From NCBI RefSeq assembly GCF_000497445.1, contig NZ_CM002285.1, positions 9,268,961 through 9,332,960 on the forward strand: DNA of 64,000 nucleotides, written 5' to 3'. Position 1 is the stretch's first letter. Each line of letters opens with the position of its first letter. Positions 44,620 to 53,307 of this stretch are shown one piece after another. The stretch comes from Streptomyces roseochromogenus subsp. oscitans DS 12.976. Lineage in GTDB: Bacteria > Actinomycetota > Actinomycetes > Streptomycetales > Streptomycetaceae. A program made the translations under genes and the position numbers. Under the pieces are notes generated by a model that saw only the letters and a list, made by a program, of their open reading frames with translations, ran no database searches and was not told the origin of the DNA.

Positions 44620-45696
44620 ATGACCGGCCAGCCGGGCCTGTTGATCGAGCAATTGGAGGCGGCACACGGCCGCAGCCCGGTGCTCACCGGACTCGACCTC
44701 ACCGTCGAGGACGGGGCGCTCGCCTGCGTCCTGGGCCCCTCCGGCTGCGGCAAGAGCACCCTGCTCCGCATCGTCGCGGGCTTCCATCCCGCGGCGCGGG
44801 GCAGGGTCACCCTGCGCGGCCGCCTCCTCGACGACGGCCGCACCAGGGTCCCCGCCGAACGCCGGCGCATCGGGTACGTACCGCAGGACGGGGCGCTCTT
44901 CCCGCACCTGACCGTCGCCGCCAACATCGGCTTCGGCCTTCCCCGCGACGGCCGCCGCGAGCGGGTGGGGGAGATGCTCGGCCTCGTCGGGCTCGACGGC
45001 CTCGCCGACCGCCACCCGCACCAGCTCTCCGGCGGCCAGCAGCAACGCGTGGCCCTCGCCCGCGCCCTCGCGCCGAGGCCCCAACTGCTACTGCTGGACG
45101 AGCCGTTCGCCGCTCTGGACGCCGCGCTGCGCACCGAACTGCGCACGGAGGTCGCCGCCACCCTGCGCCGCGCGGGCGCCACCGCGATCCTGGTCACCCA
45201 CGATGTGGACGAGGCACTCGCCTTCGCCGACGCCATCGCCGTAATGCGGGACGGCCGTATCGTGCAGGCCGACACCCCGCACGCTCTCTATCACCGGCCG
45301 GCCGACGCGAGTGTCGCCAGGGCCCTGGGCGAGGCCAACCTGCTGCCCGCCAAGCAAGCCGACGGGTACGCGGTCACCGCGTTCGGCCCCCTGCCCCTCA
45401 CCAGCGACACCGGGCAAGACGGTGTCGTCATGCTCCGTCCCCACCAGCTTCGGATGACCTGTGAACCCGGTCCGCACTCCGTCCCGGCCCGGGTGACCGC
45501 CTGCCTCTTCCGGGGCCACGACCACCGCGTCGAGTTCGCCCCGGACCCAGGCCGGGACCTGCCCGAGCGCCTGGTCGCCTATACGGATGCCCCGCCGCCG
45601 GCGGTCGGCAGTGAGGTCCACCTCCGGACCCAGGGCCCCGCTCACCCCCTGCCTGCCGCGGGCCGCTCGGCGGAGGCAGAGACCGTCGCGTCGTAG
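44620..45696 (+). CDS. Iron(III) ABC transporter ATP-binding protein
   Basis: 358 residues from ATG 44620. Walker A 'GPSGCGKST', Q-loop 'YVPQDGALFPHLTV', ABC signature 'LSGGQQQRVALARAL', Walker B 'LLLLDEPFAALD', switch His in 'ILVTHDVDEAL', then a TOBE-like C-terminal domain (VVMLRPHQLRMTCEPG). The nucleotide-binding subunit of the FbpC type energises uptake by the two preceding gene products. Third gene of the iron-regulated operon. Confidence 0.93.
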   Translation: MTGQPGLLIEQLEAAHGRSPVLTGLDLTVEDGALACVLGPSGCGKSTLLRIVAGFHPAARGRVTLRGRLLDDGRTRVPAERRRIGYVPQDGALFPHLTVAANIGFGLPRDGRRERVGEMLGLVGLDGLADRHPHQLSGGQQQRVALARALAPRPQLLLLDEPFAALDAALRTELRTEVAATLRRAGATAILVTHDVDEALAFADAIAVMRDGRIVQADTPHALYHRPADASVARALGEANLLPAKQADGYAVTAFGPLPLTSDTGQDGVVMLRPHQLRMTCEPGPHSVPARVTACLFRGHDHRVEFAPDPGRDLPERLVAYTDAPPPAVGSEVHLRTQGPAHPLPAAGRSAEAETVAS

Positions 45697-45930
45697 CTTC
45701 GACCTCGGCAACGCCTTCAGCGATGATGAGCGGTTGAGTGGTCGAAGCAGTCGTACAGCGACGGGAGTTGTTGCACGATCACGCTGCGGCCCGATGAAGC
45801 CGCCGCGGCGATGAACCCGGCGTGGGCCGGCAGCTCCGGGCGCGGCAGTTGGCGTAGGTGACGGCGGTAGCGGAGGGCGGGCGGCTGTGGCTTTCCTCCC
45901 CGGCAGCCGTCACCTCACGCAGCCGTCACC

Positions 45931-47460
45931 TCATGGCGGGCCCTGGTCGGCGGACCGAGGCGGTCTGGCCCACCCCAGGGACCGTTCGACGGCCCGCTGC
46001 CAGTTCTCGTACTCCGCCTCCCGCAGTGCGGGGTCCATGTCGGGGAGCCACTGCGCGGCCCGGTGCCAGTTGCGGCGCAGAACTTCGAGGTCCGCCCAGT
46101 AGCCGACGGCGAGCCCGGCCGCGTAGGCGGCGCCGAGGGAGACCGTCTCGGCGACCATGGGCCGTACCACGGGCACGTCGAGCACGTCGGCCACGAACTG
46201 CATGAGCAGGTTGTCCGCGGTCATGCCCCCGTCCACTTTGAGCTGCCGGAGGGGGACCGAGGAGTCGGCGTTCATGGCGTCGACGACCTCTCGTGTCTGC
46301 CATCCCGTGGCCTCCAGGACGGCACGCGCCAGGTGTCCCTTGGTGATGTACGAGGTGAGGCCGACGATGACCCCGCGTGCGTCGCTGCGCCAGCGAGGCG
46401 CGAACAGACCAGAGAAGGCCGGGACGATGTAGCAGCCGCCGTTGTCCTCGACCGTCCGCGCGAGGGTCTCGATCTCCGGGGCGCTGCTGATCAGGCCCAG
46501 GCGGTCACGGAACCACTGGACGAGTGCTCCGGTGACGGCGATCGACCCTTCCAGCGCGTAGACCGGCTGCTGGCCCCCGATCTTGTAGGCGACGGTGGTG
46601 AGGAGTCCGTGCCGGGACCGCACGATGTCGTTGCCGGTGTTGAGCAGCAGGAAGCTGCCGGTTCCGTACGTGCACTTCGCCTCGCCCGGGGAGAAGCAGG
46701 TCTGGCCGAAGAGCGCGGCCTGCTGGTCGCCGAGCGCGGCCGTGATGGCGACACCCGGGAGCAGCGAGCGGGCGTCGCCGTAGGACTCGGCGGAAGACCT
46801 GATCTCGGGCAGCATCGAGCGGGGCACCCCGAAGAAGGCCAGCAACTCTTCGTCCCAGGTGAGCGTGCGGATGTTCATCAGCATGGTGCGGCTGGCGTTG
46901 GTGACGTCGGTGATGTGCAGGCCGCCGTCGGTGCCTCCGGTGAGGTTCCAGATCAGCCAGCTCTCCATCGTCCCGAACAGCACCTCGCCGTCCATGGCGC
47001 GCTGCCGTAGACCCTTGACGTGGTCGAACAGCCAGCGGAGGCGCAGCGCAGAGAAATAGGTCGAGGGCGGCAGACTGCACCGTTCCAGGAAGAAATCCTC
47101 GCCTGGGTGCCGTCGGAGTTCCTCCACCAGCGGTGCCGTGCGGGTGTCCTGCCAGACGATCGCCCGGCCCAGTGGGGCGCCGGTCCGCCGGTCCCAGAGC
47201 ACCGTGGTCTCGCGCTGGTTGGCCACGCCGATGGCGGCGACCTGGCCCGCGTCGACACCGGCCTCGGACAGGGCCTCGGGCACAACGCGCCGCAGGTTCT
47301 GCCATATCTCGACGGCGTCATGCTCGACCCAGCCGGGCCTGGGGAAGTGCTGCTGATGCTCCTTCTGCGCGACCGAGACCAGCCGCCCACGGTGGTCGAA
47401 GAGAATGCATCGGGTCGAGTTGGTGCCCTGATCGATGGACATTACATACCGTTCAGCCAT
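45931..47460 (-). CDS. glpK: Glycerol kinase
   Basis: 509 residues from ATG 47460, the normal length. FGGY-family kinase: '[20 protein letters not shown]' (ATP phosphate loop), '[20 protein letters not shown]', '[20 protein letters not shown]', '[14 protein letters not shown]' and '[20 protein letters not shown]'. It phosphorylates glycerol to glycerol-3-phosphate with ATP in the cytosol. The preceding gene on the same strand (45 bp away) is an IclR regulator, recalling the Streptomyces gyl system. The facilitator glpF and dehydrogenase glpD that normally accompany it are absent. Directly 3' of the gene is a short tandem repeat (GCAGCCGTCACCTCA twice, 45903-45933), which overlaps the stop. 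Confidence 0.95.
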   Translation of the reverse strand: MAERYVMSIDQGTNSTRCILFDHRGRLVSVAQKEHQQHFPRPGWVEHDAVEIWQNLRRVVPEALSEAGVDAGQVAAIGVANQRETTVLWDRRTGAPLGRAIVWQDTRTAPLVEELRRHPGEDFFLERCSLPPSTYFSALRLRWLFDHVKGLRQRAMDGEVLFGTMESWLIWNLTGGTDGGLHITDVTNASRTMLMNIRTLTWDEELLAFFGVPRSMLPEIRSSAESYGDARSLLPGVAITAALGDQQAALFGQTCFSPGEAKCTYGTGSFLLLNTGNDIVRSRHGLLTTVAYKIGGQQPVYALEGSIAVTGALVQWFRDRLGLISSAPEIETLARTVEDNGGCYIVPAFSGLFAPRWRSDARGVIVGLTSYITKGHLARAVLEATGWQTREVVDAMNADSSVPLRQLKVDGGMTADNLLMQFVADVLDVPVVRPMVAETVSLGAAYAAGLAVGYWADLEVLRRNWHRAAQWLPDMDPALREAEYENWQRAVERSLGWARPPRSADQGPP

Positions 47461-47505
47461 GATCGGGTCTGCCTTCCCACGGGTCGAGGCGGCGGCCGGC
47501 CCGGC

Positions 47506-48273
47506 CTACCACCGGGCGGCTCCCAGGTCTCTGGAGATCGCCCTTGCGGCCTCACGGATCAGGGTGATCAGGCTCGGCCGGGGGTGACCCTGGCTGTCAC
47601 AGATCCGCTCGACCGGCCCGGACAGCCCGATGGCGCCGACGACGAGCCCGCCGTGCCCGCGGATCGGCGCGGCAAGCCCGGCCTCGCCCATGCTCATCTC
47701 CTGGATCTCGGCGGCCCAGCCGAGTTCTCGGACCTCGGCGAGAGCCCGGGCGAGCTGCTCGCGATCGATCAGGGTGTGCCGGGTGTACGCCTCCAGCCCC
47801 GGATACTGGCCGGGCTCGATCGCCGCGGTCCCGAAGGCCAGCAGCACCTTGCCGAGCGACGAGGCGTGCAAGGGCAGCAGCGAGCCCACATCCAGGGTCT
47901 GGAAGGTGTCGTCCGGCCGGAACACATGGTGGACGATGAGCACGCTGCCCTCCAGGGGCGTCCCCAGGCGAACCGCTTCCCCGCTCCGGGCGGCGAGAGC
48001 ATCGGCCCAGTTGAGGGAGCGCGAGCGCAGCTCATTCACGTCCAGGTAGCTGGTGCCGAGGTGCAGCAGGGCGGCCCCGAGCTGGTATTTCCCGGTCGCC
48101 GCGTCCTGCTCCACGAAGTCCACGTGCTGGAGAGTGCGCAGAATGCCGTGTGCGGTGCCCTTGGCCAGCCCGAGCGAGGCCGCCACCTCGCCGAGCCCCA
48201 GTCGGCGGGGCCCACCGGCGAGGAGGCGCAGAATCGCCGCCGCCCGCTCGATCGACTGGACTGGGCCGGCCAT
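47506..48273 (-). CDS. IclR-family regulator (GylR-like)
   Basis: 255 residues from ATG 48273. Winged helix N-terminus 'VQSIERAAAILRLLAGGPRR' and 'LGLAKGTAHGILRTLQHVDF', then the IclR effector domain with 'SVLIVHHVFRPDDTFQTLDV', 'PLHASSLGKVLLAFG' and 'GHGGLVVGAIGLSGPVERI'. Immediately upstream of glpK and on the same strand, as gylR is in S. coelicolor, where it represses glycerol catabolic genes until glycerol or glycerol-3-phosphate is present. The same role here is likely but inferred from context. Confidence 0.9.
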   Translation of the reverse strand: MAGPVQSIERAAAILRLLAGGPRRLGLGEVAASLGLAKGTAHGILRTLQHVDFVEQDAATGKYQLGAALLHLGTSYLDVNELRSRSLNWADALAARSGEAVRLGTPLEGSVLIVHHVFRPDDTFQTLDVGSLLPLHASSLGKVLLAFGTAAIEPGQYPGLEAYTRHTLIDREQLARALAEVRELGWAAEIQEMSMGEAGLAAPIRGHGGLVVGAIGLSGPVERICDSQGHPRPSLITLIREAARAISRDLGAARW

Positions 48274-48481
48274 GAGGCGAGCCTATTACCGCCTCGGACG
48301 CTTCGCTTCACGGGCGGACGCCACGGGCGCACAGCCGCTGCGCAGCCGCGGTGAAGATCCTCGTTCGGTAATGCCGACCGCCGTTCATTGACCTGTCTGA
48401 TTTGCCTCCCTAACTTGCTGCGAAGCCGGGATGCGCTGAGACAGGGCGCCGGACAGGTAGTACACACCACCGGGAGAGACC

Positions 48482-48907
48482 ATGGCGGCACAGCTCAACA
48501 CGCTGCTCCGGGCGACAGAGGAACATGTGTGTCTGGTGCCGCCCGCCGCCGGCGCTGTCTCGGCCGTACGCCGAACCGTGGCGGCGGCACTCGCCGACTG
48601 GAACGTGTCCCCGGAGACCGCCGAGGACACGCTGCTCGTGGTCTCGGAACTGGTCACCAACGCGATCGTGCACGCCCGCCCCCCTGCCGTACTGCGGCTG
48701 TCCTGGGTGCCCGGCGACGGCGTACGCACTCTGCGCGTCGAAGTCACCGACGCGGGACCTGCGCTGGCGATGGGGCAGTCCCTCACCGGGATCGACCCGG
48801 ACGAGCACGGCCGGGGCGAGACGATCGTCCACGCCCTGGCGAATCGCCACGGCATACGTGTCCATCCGAGCGGCGTCACCCGGTGGGCCGACCTCGTCGC
48901 GGTCTAG
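48482..48907 (+). CDS. RsbW-like ATP-binding regulatory protein
   Basis: 141 residues from ATG 48482, with GGGAGA before it. Single HATPase_c domain of the anti-sigma/switch kinase type: N box 'LVVSELVTNAIVHARPPAVL', 'RVEVTDAGPALAMG' (G1) and 'GRGETIVHALANRHGI' (G2). Streptomyces encodes dozens of these. They bind or phosphorylate anti-sigma antagonists or act as free regulators. Its 3' end overlaps the SpoIIE-type phosphatase gene tail to tail by four bases (CTAG stop shared, 48904-48907). Confidence 0.88.
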   Translation: MAAQLNTLLRATEEHVCLVPPAAGAVSAVRRTVAAALADWNVSPETAEDTLLVVSELVTNAIVHARPPAVLRLSWVPGDGVRTLRVEVTDAGPALAMGQSLTGIDPDEHGRGETIVHALANRHGIRVHPSGVTRWADLVAV

Positions 48908-50076
48908 AGCGCGGCTTCCGCCTGAGACGGCACGGGTGCCGTCCCGTCCGCGGTCTGCCTGCGGAGAAGGAGCAGGGCGGCGTCGTCGTGCAGTCGACCG
49001 CCCACATGCGCCAGCAGCTCGTCATGGAGGGCTGTGAGCGTGCGCACCGGGTCGTCGGACACATGGCGGGGCAGGCCTTCGACCAGCGGATAGAACGCCC
49101 GGGCGTGATCGCGAGCCTCGGTGACCCCGTCGGTGTAGAGCAGGAGCTGGTCTCCCGCGGTGAACGACAGATGCTGGAGACGGGGAGCCTGTCCCGAGAG
49201 GGCGCGCAGCCCGAGGGGCGGCGCGGGATGAGCGGGTTCCACCGGCCTGACGTCGCCGGCCGCGGATATCAGTAGCGGAGGCGCGTGCCCGCAGTTGACG
49301 ATCTCCAAGTGTCCCGACGGGGGACATCCGGCGATCACGGCGGTGACGAAGTCGTCCGGGCCGAGGTTGCGGGACAGGCTCCGCTCGATCCTGTCGACGA
49401 CGGCCAGCAGGTCGGGCTCGTCATAGGCGGCCTCGCGGAACACCCCGAGCACGAGTGCGACAGTCCCCACGGCGGGCAGCCCCTTGCCGCGCACATCGCC
49501 GACGATCAGCCTGACTCCGTACGGAGTGGGCACCAGGGCGTAGAGGTCCCCGCCGATCCGGGCCTCGGCCGCCGCGGCGCTGTAGCGGACGGCCACCTGG
49601 AACGGGCCGACGGTCTCCGGGATGGGCTGCAGCAGCGCGTGCTGGGCGGCCTCGGCGACCGAGCGGACGGCCGCGAGGACCCGTTCACGACGGCCACGCA
49701 GCACGCTGGCCAGCCCGCTCGCCGCGGTGACGGCCAGCAGGGCGGACAGTACGGCTGCCATCTCGCCGGCGGGAACCCCGTGCTCATTGCCCAGCGTCGC
49801 GCCCATCGCGGCGGCGAGGAGTCCGACGCCCAGTACACCGCGCGGCCCGTTGGTGGCGGCGGCCAGCGCGGGCCCGGCCGCCAGCAGCGGCAGCCAGACC
49901 CCACCGGCGACGTCGAGGAACGCCACGACGGCGATGACCACAACGGGCAGTACGCACATTCCGGGGACCAGGTGCCCGGCGGCACACCGGCGGGCCGATT
50001 CCCGGGCACCCGCCAAACAGTCCCTGAACAGCCGCATCCACGCGTGGTCGCCGCCGTGATGCCGAGCCTGAATCAT
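48904..50076 (-). CDS. Membrane-anchored SpoIIE-type PP2C phosphatase
   Basis: 390 residues from ATG 50076; a Met at 50139 is possible but has a poorer leader. About four hydrophobic segments (residues 30-120: VPGMCVLPVVVIAVVAFLDV, GVLGVGLLAAAMGATLG) anchor it. The C-terminal SpoIIE/PP2C domain has 'GGDLYALVPTPYGVRLIVGD', 'VRGKGLPAVGTVALVLG', 'CGHAPPLLI', 'LLLYTDGVTEARD' and 'RLHDDAALLLLRR', including the metal-binding Asp residues. Such phosphatases dephosphorylate anti-sigma antagonists in partner switching. It converges on the RsbW-like gene, a natural partner class. Confidence 0.9.
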   Translation of the reverse strand: MIQARHHGGDHAWMRLFRDCLAGARESARRCAAGHLVPGMCVLPVVVIAVVAFLDVAGGVWLPLLAAGPALAAATNGPRGVLGVGLLAAAMGATLGNEHGVPAGEMAAVLSALLAVTAASGLASVLRGRRERVLAAVRSVAEAAQHALLQPIPETVGPFQVAVRYSAAAAEARIGGDLYALVPTPYGVRLIVGDVRGKGLPAVGTVALVLGVFREAAYDEPDLLAVVDRIERSLSRNLGPDDFVTAVIAGCPPSGHLEIVNCGHAPPLLISAAGDVRPVEPAHPAPPLGLRALSGQAPRLQHLSFTAGDQLLLYTDGVTEARDHARAFYPLVEGLPRHVSDDPVRTLTALHDELLAHVGGRLHDDAALLLLRRQTADGTAPVPSQAEAAL

Positions 50077-50175
50077 GCTTCGTCCGTAGTCCTCGCCTGC
50101 GTGGGACACACCACCCGGAATGTCCGTTTCATCAAGCAAACGGGCTGGGCGTGGGCAGCCACAAGGAGCGGAATT

Positions 50176-50934
50176 TCAGATAGTGAGCGAGAGACTTCTG
50201 GTCACGCGGCTCGCCACGAGAAGCATGCGCGCCCGGATCTCCTGCAACTGGGCCTGCCGCTCCACCGGCAAAGAGACCCCGAGCGAGCCGAGCGTGTCCC
50301 CGCTGTAGACCGGTACGGCAACGCACACGGTGCCGAGCGCGTACTCCTCCAGGTCCGTGACGGCCGGTGCCAAGGGGGACGACTCGATCCTGCGCAGCAG
50401 TTCCGGAACACTGGTGATCGTCCGTGGCGTGAGATCGGCCAGGTGGTGCCTGGACAGATAGTCCCGGCGGGCATCCTGGTCCAGCTCGCGCAGTACGGAC
50501 TTGCCCAGGGCAGTGGCGTGTCCGGCGTCCTCGAACCCCACCCACAGATCCACCCGGGGTGTACGGGGGCCGTCGACGATCTCGGCGACTCGGATCTCGC
50601 CGTCCTCGTAGAAGGTGAGGTAGGTCGCGGCGGACAGCTTGTCCCGGAGGGCCGCGAGCGCCGGGCGGACACGGCTGAGCAGCGTCTGAGCGTGGCCCGC
50701 CGAGTGCAGGGACATCAGTTTGTCGCCCAGGACGAAGCCGCCGTCGTCCAGTTTCCGCACGTATCCGTCGTGCACCAGAGTGCGCAGCAGGTGATAGGCG
50801 GTGGCCAGGGGCAGCTCGGTCTCGCGTGCCAGCTGTTTCGCCGGCGCGCCGTTCTCGTGCGCGCTCACCGCCTCCAGCAACCGGAAGGCCCGCTGCACGG
50901 ACGTGATGAGCGTGGGGCCGTCCTGAGCGCCCAT
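50176..50934 (-). CDS. IclR-family regulator
   Basis: 252 residues from ATG 50934. Winged helix 'LITSVQRAFRLLEAVSAHEN' and 'LARETELPLATAYHLLRTLV', effector domain with 'YLTFYEDGEIRVAEIVDGPR', 'GHATALGKSVLRELDQDARR' and 'YALGTVCVAVPVYSGDTLGS'. Ligands of this branch are often aromatic acids or their lactones. No catabolic operon is adjacent, so the target is unknown. The frame extends to 51264 but without conserved sequence. Confidence 0.88.
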   Translation of the reverse strand: MGAQDGPTLITSVQRAFRLLEAVSAHENGAPAKQLARETELPLATAYHLLRTLVHDGYVRKLDDGGFVLGDKLMSLHSAGHAQTLLSRVRPALAALRDKLSAATYLTFYEDGEIRVAEIVDGPRTPRVDLWVGFEDAGHATALGKSVLRELDQDARRDYLSRHHLADLTPRTITSVPELLRRIESSPLAPAVTDLEEYALGTVCVAVPVYSGDTLGSLGVSLPVERQAQLQEIRARMLLVASRVTRSLSLTI

Positions 50935-51288
50935 AGGACCAGACTGCGCCCGGGCACCTTGCACGGGCAAGGCGGGGATCACCGTGCGGTGGTGGTACCG
51001 CTGGCTTGGCGCCGCCTCGGCGGGGTGCTGGTGTTGCTGGTGGGGCAGACCTCGGCGGCCGGCGGGTGGGGTCCCCTGATGAAGGGCGGGTGCTGATCCT
51101 TCGGCAGCGGCTCCTGGGCTTTCCGGATGTGTTCGAGCACGCTCTGCCGCGGTTGGACGAGAGCCCTGGACACGGTCCTCGGTCCGCATGGCCGGTTGGC
51201 GTCGACGGTCTGGCCTTCGGGTGGCTTTGGGGCCCAGGTGTTGGTCCGGAGGATGCTGCTGCACCGTATTTCGGCTGGTGAGGGTGGG
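50935..51288. other. Intergenic region, no gene recognised
   Basis: Several long shadow frames cross it. One minus-strand frame (SVLEHIRKAQEPLPKDQHPP) is coding-like but I cannot place it; it might be a transposase tail. Confidence 0.35.
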
Positions 51289-52053
51289 TCAGCGGGTGGT
51301 GTAGCCGCCGTTGATGAAGAGCGTCTGGCCATTGGCCCACCAGCCGTCGGTGAGGAGGTGGCATACCCATGGGACGATGTCGTCGATCTTGGTGAGGTCG
51401 CCGTTCATGGCCGAGGACTTGTGGTAGGCGATGGAGTCGTCGTCCTCGGCGGGGTAGAAGAACGAGGTGTCCATGGGCCCGGGAGCGATGTTGTTGACCG
51501 AGATGTTCCGGCCGAACAGCTCCTTGGACAGGGCCCGGGTGAAATGCTCGACCGGGGCCTTGCTGCCGGCGTAGCAGGAGTACAGGCCGGTGTAGGCGGC
51601 CAGCAGCGAGGTGACGATGGTGATGATCTTTCCGCCGTCCTCGATTCTGCGCGCTGCCTCGCGCATGACGAAGAAAGCGGCCTTGCAGTTGACCGCGAAC
51701 ATCCGGTCGTACTCGTCCTCGGTGATCTCCGTGAGGGGTTTCTTCAGCACCACGCCGGCGGTGTTGATGCTGCAGTCGAGTTTGCCGAACCGGTCGACGA
51801 CCTCGTCGAGGACCCGCTGGACCTCGGTCGGTTTCGTCAGATCGGCCTGGACGGCGAACGCCTCGCCCGGGCCGGCGTTGATCTGTGCGACCACGCCCTC
51901 GGCCTTGGCGCGGGAGGAGTCGCTGTTGTAGTGGACTGCCACCTTCGCGCCCTCGGCTCCAAGGGTGGTGCTGATCAGTCCGCCGAGGTTGCGGGACGCA
52001 CCGCCGACGAAGACCGCCTTCCCGCTGAGCGTCTTGTCCGGAGCGTTGACCAT
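51289..52053 (-). CDS. Short-chain dehydrogenase/reductase
   Basis: 254 residues from ATG 52053, with AAGGAG seven bases upstream. SDR fold: cofactor motif 'AVFVGGASRNLGGLISTTLG' (a GGASxNxGG variant of TGxxxGxG), 'DCSINTAGVVLKKPL' and 'SLLAAYTGLYSCYAGSKAPV' with the catalytic Ser and Tyr-x3-Lys (YAGSK). 'NISVNNIAPGPMDTSFFYP' completes the set. Reduces or oxidises a carbonyl/alcohol with NAD(P)H. Stand-alone. Confidence 0.9.
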   Translation of the reverse strand: MVNAPDKTLSGKAVFVGGASRNLGGLISTTLGAEGAKVAVHYNSDSSRAKAEGVVAQINAGPGEAFAVQADLTKPTEVQRVLDEVVDRFGKLDCSINTAGVVLKKPLTEITEDEYDRMFAVNCKAAFFVMREAARRIEDGGKIITIVTSLLAAYTGLYSCYAGSKAPVEHFTRALSKELFGRNISVNNIAPGPMDTSFFYPAEDDDSIAYHKSSAMNGDLTKIDDIVPWVCHLLTDGWWANGQTLFINGGYTTR

Positions 52054-52690
52054 GACAGTCTCCTTGATCATGCGTGGGAAGGAGCACGTGAACCGGACCG
52101 CCGGCCGAGGGCGGGCGGTCGGGATGCGCCCGTACCAAGGAATCACCGTCCGGGCATCTGGGCATCTCGGGCGGTCCGATCGGCTCCGGCGTCGGTCCTG
52201 ATGGCCGGGACGCGGTGCGGGTCACTTCGCAGGCCACGACTTTGCCCACGCGGCGGGCAGGGTGACATGGCCTCGCGGAGGGGCGGAGGGGCGGAGGGGC
52301 GGAGGGGTCTGCTGGCGGCGCGACGAAGCCCGCCGAGACGAGCCGGGTGTCGCATGAGGCAACTCGCATTCCGGAACGGTATGGCTACCGAGTGCCAGCC
52401 GGCTGTCGGGCGGGTGCCCGCGTGCTCATCCGCTCGTGCAGCAGCGGAAACCTCACGGTGGCCTGCGCCGAAGTCCTCGGCGCGGCCGGGGCATCTGCGC
52501 CAGGGCACTGCGCTCGACGGCGTTATGTGATCTGCGGGCCCGTCCCAGCCGGCCGGTGTCTCACTCAGCGGGGTGCAGCCAGCACCCTTCCGCTGCGGCC
52601 CGGCACGGCCCGTGGGGAGGATCGGACCGGATTTTGACGGTAGCGATCAGCCGGTGATGCGCTGCTGCGGAACGCGCCCCGGCTCGGGGA
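52054..52690. other. Intergenic region with octamer tandem repeat
   Basis: No supported gene. The stretch 52275-52306 is four exact copies of GCGGAGGG. Other frames are shadows. Confidence 0.4.
52275..52306. repeat. Four tandem copies of GCGGAGGG
   Basis: An 8-bp unit repeated four times without error. It is a purine-rich microsatellite, prone to slippage. Confidence 0.85.
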
Positions 52691-52699
52691 ACCGGCCCC

Positions 52700-53035
52700 G
52701 CCCGTTCCCGCACCGGTCGCCGCCTTGCCGCTGGAGTGCATCGCGAACCGGGACGACATGAACACCGGCCACCTCCCGGCATCTCGCTGGCTCTTCCCCG
52801 GCCGCCGGGCCGGTCAGCCGTTCCGGCCCGACCACCTGTCCGCGTTCTTCGACGAAGTGGGGGTCCCTGCCAACGCTGCCCGCGGCGCCGCCATCCGCCG
52901 GCAACTCCTCGAAATTCCTGCCCTCTCGTCGAGGACGCTCTCGGCTGCCATGACAAGGCCACCGCCCGGCCCCGCGACAAGACCGGTGGGACATAGAGCC
53001 GATACGCCCCGGGCGATCACGCAAGGTCACCAGCG
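52700..53035 (+). pseudogene. Fragment of a tyrosine-type site-specific integrase
   Basis: Plus-strand frame 'NRDDMNTGHLPASRWLFPGR' then 'RAGQPFRPDHLSAFFDEVGV' and 'ANAARGAAIRRQLLEI' matches the C-terminal part of Streptomyces recombinase/integrase-like proteins. The expected continuation 'PLVEDALGCHDKATARPRDK' appears only after a frameshift. The catalytic domain upstream is missing. Confidence 0.6.
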
Positions 53036-53307
53036 GGCTGGGTTCCTCGGGGAACAGGCGACAGCTGAGTTACGAGAACCCGCCAGTAGACCGGGGCAGG
53101 GGCTTGGGCCGGTGTCGGCGGGTTGTCGGCGGTCGTCGGTGGCCTGTCGCTGACATGTCGGTGGCGGCCGGGACATTGGAGCTGGTCGGCGCCGGCCATC
53201 CACGGCGCCGGCCACCAGCATCGCATCGTCCCGACTCACGGGAACGGCGCTCCAGGCGTGACCTGCCGGGTGTCCGCCCAGCGGTCCACAGTCAGGAAAG
53301 AAGCACC

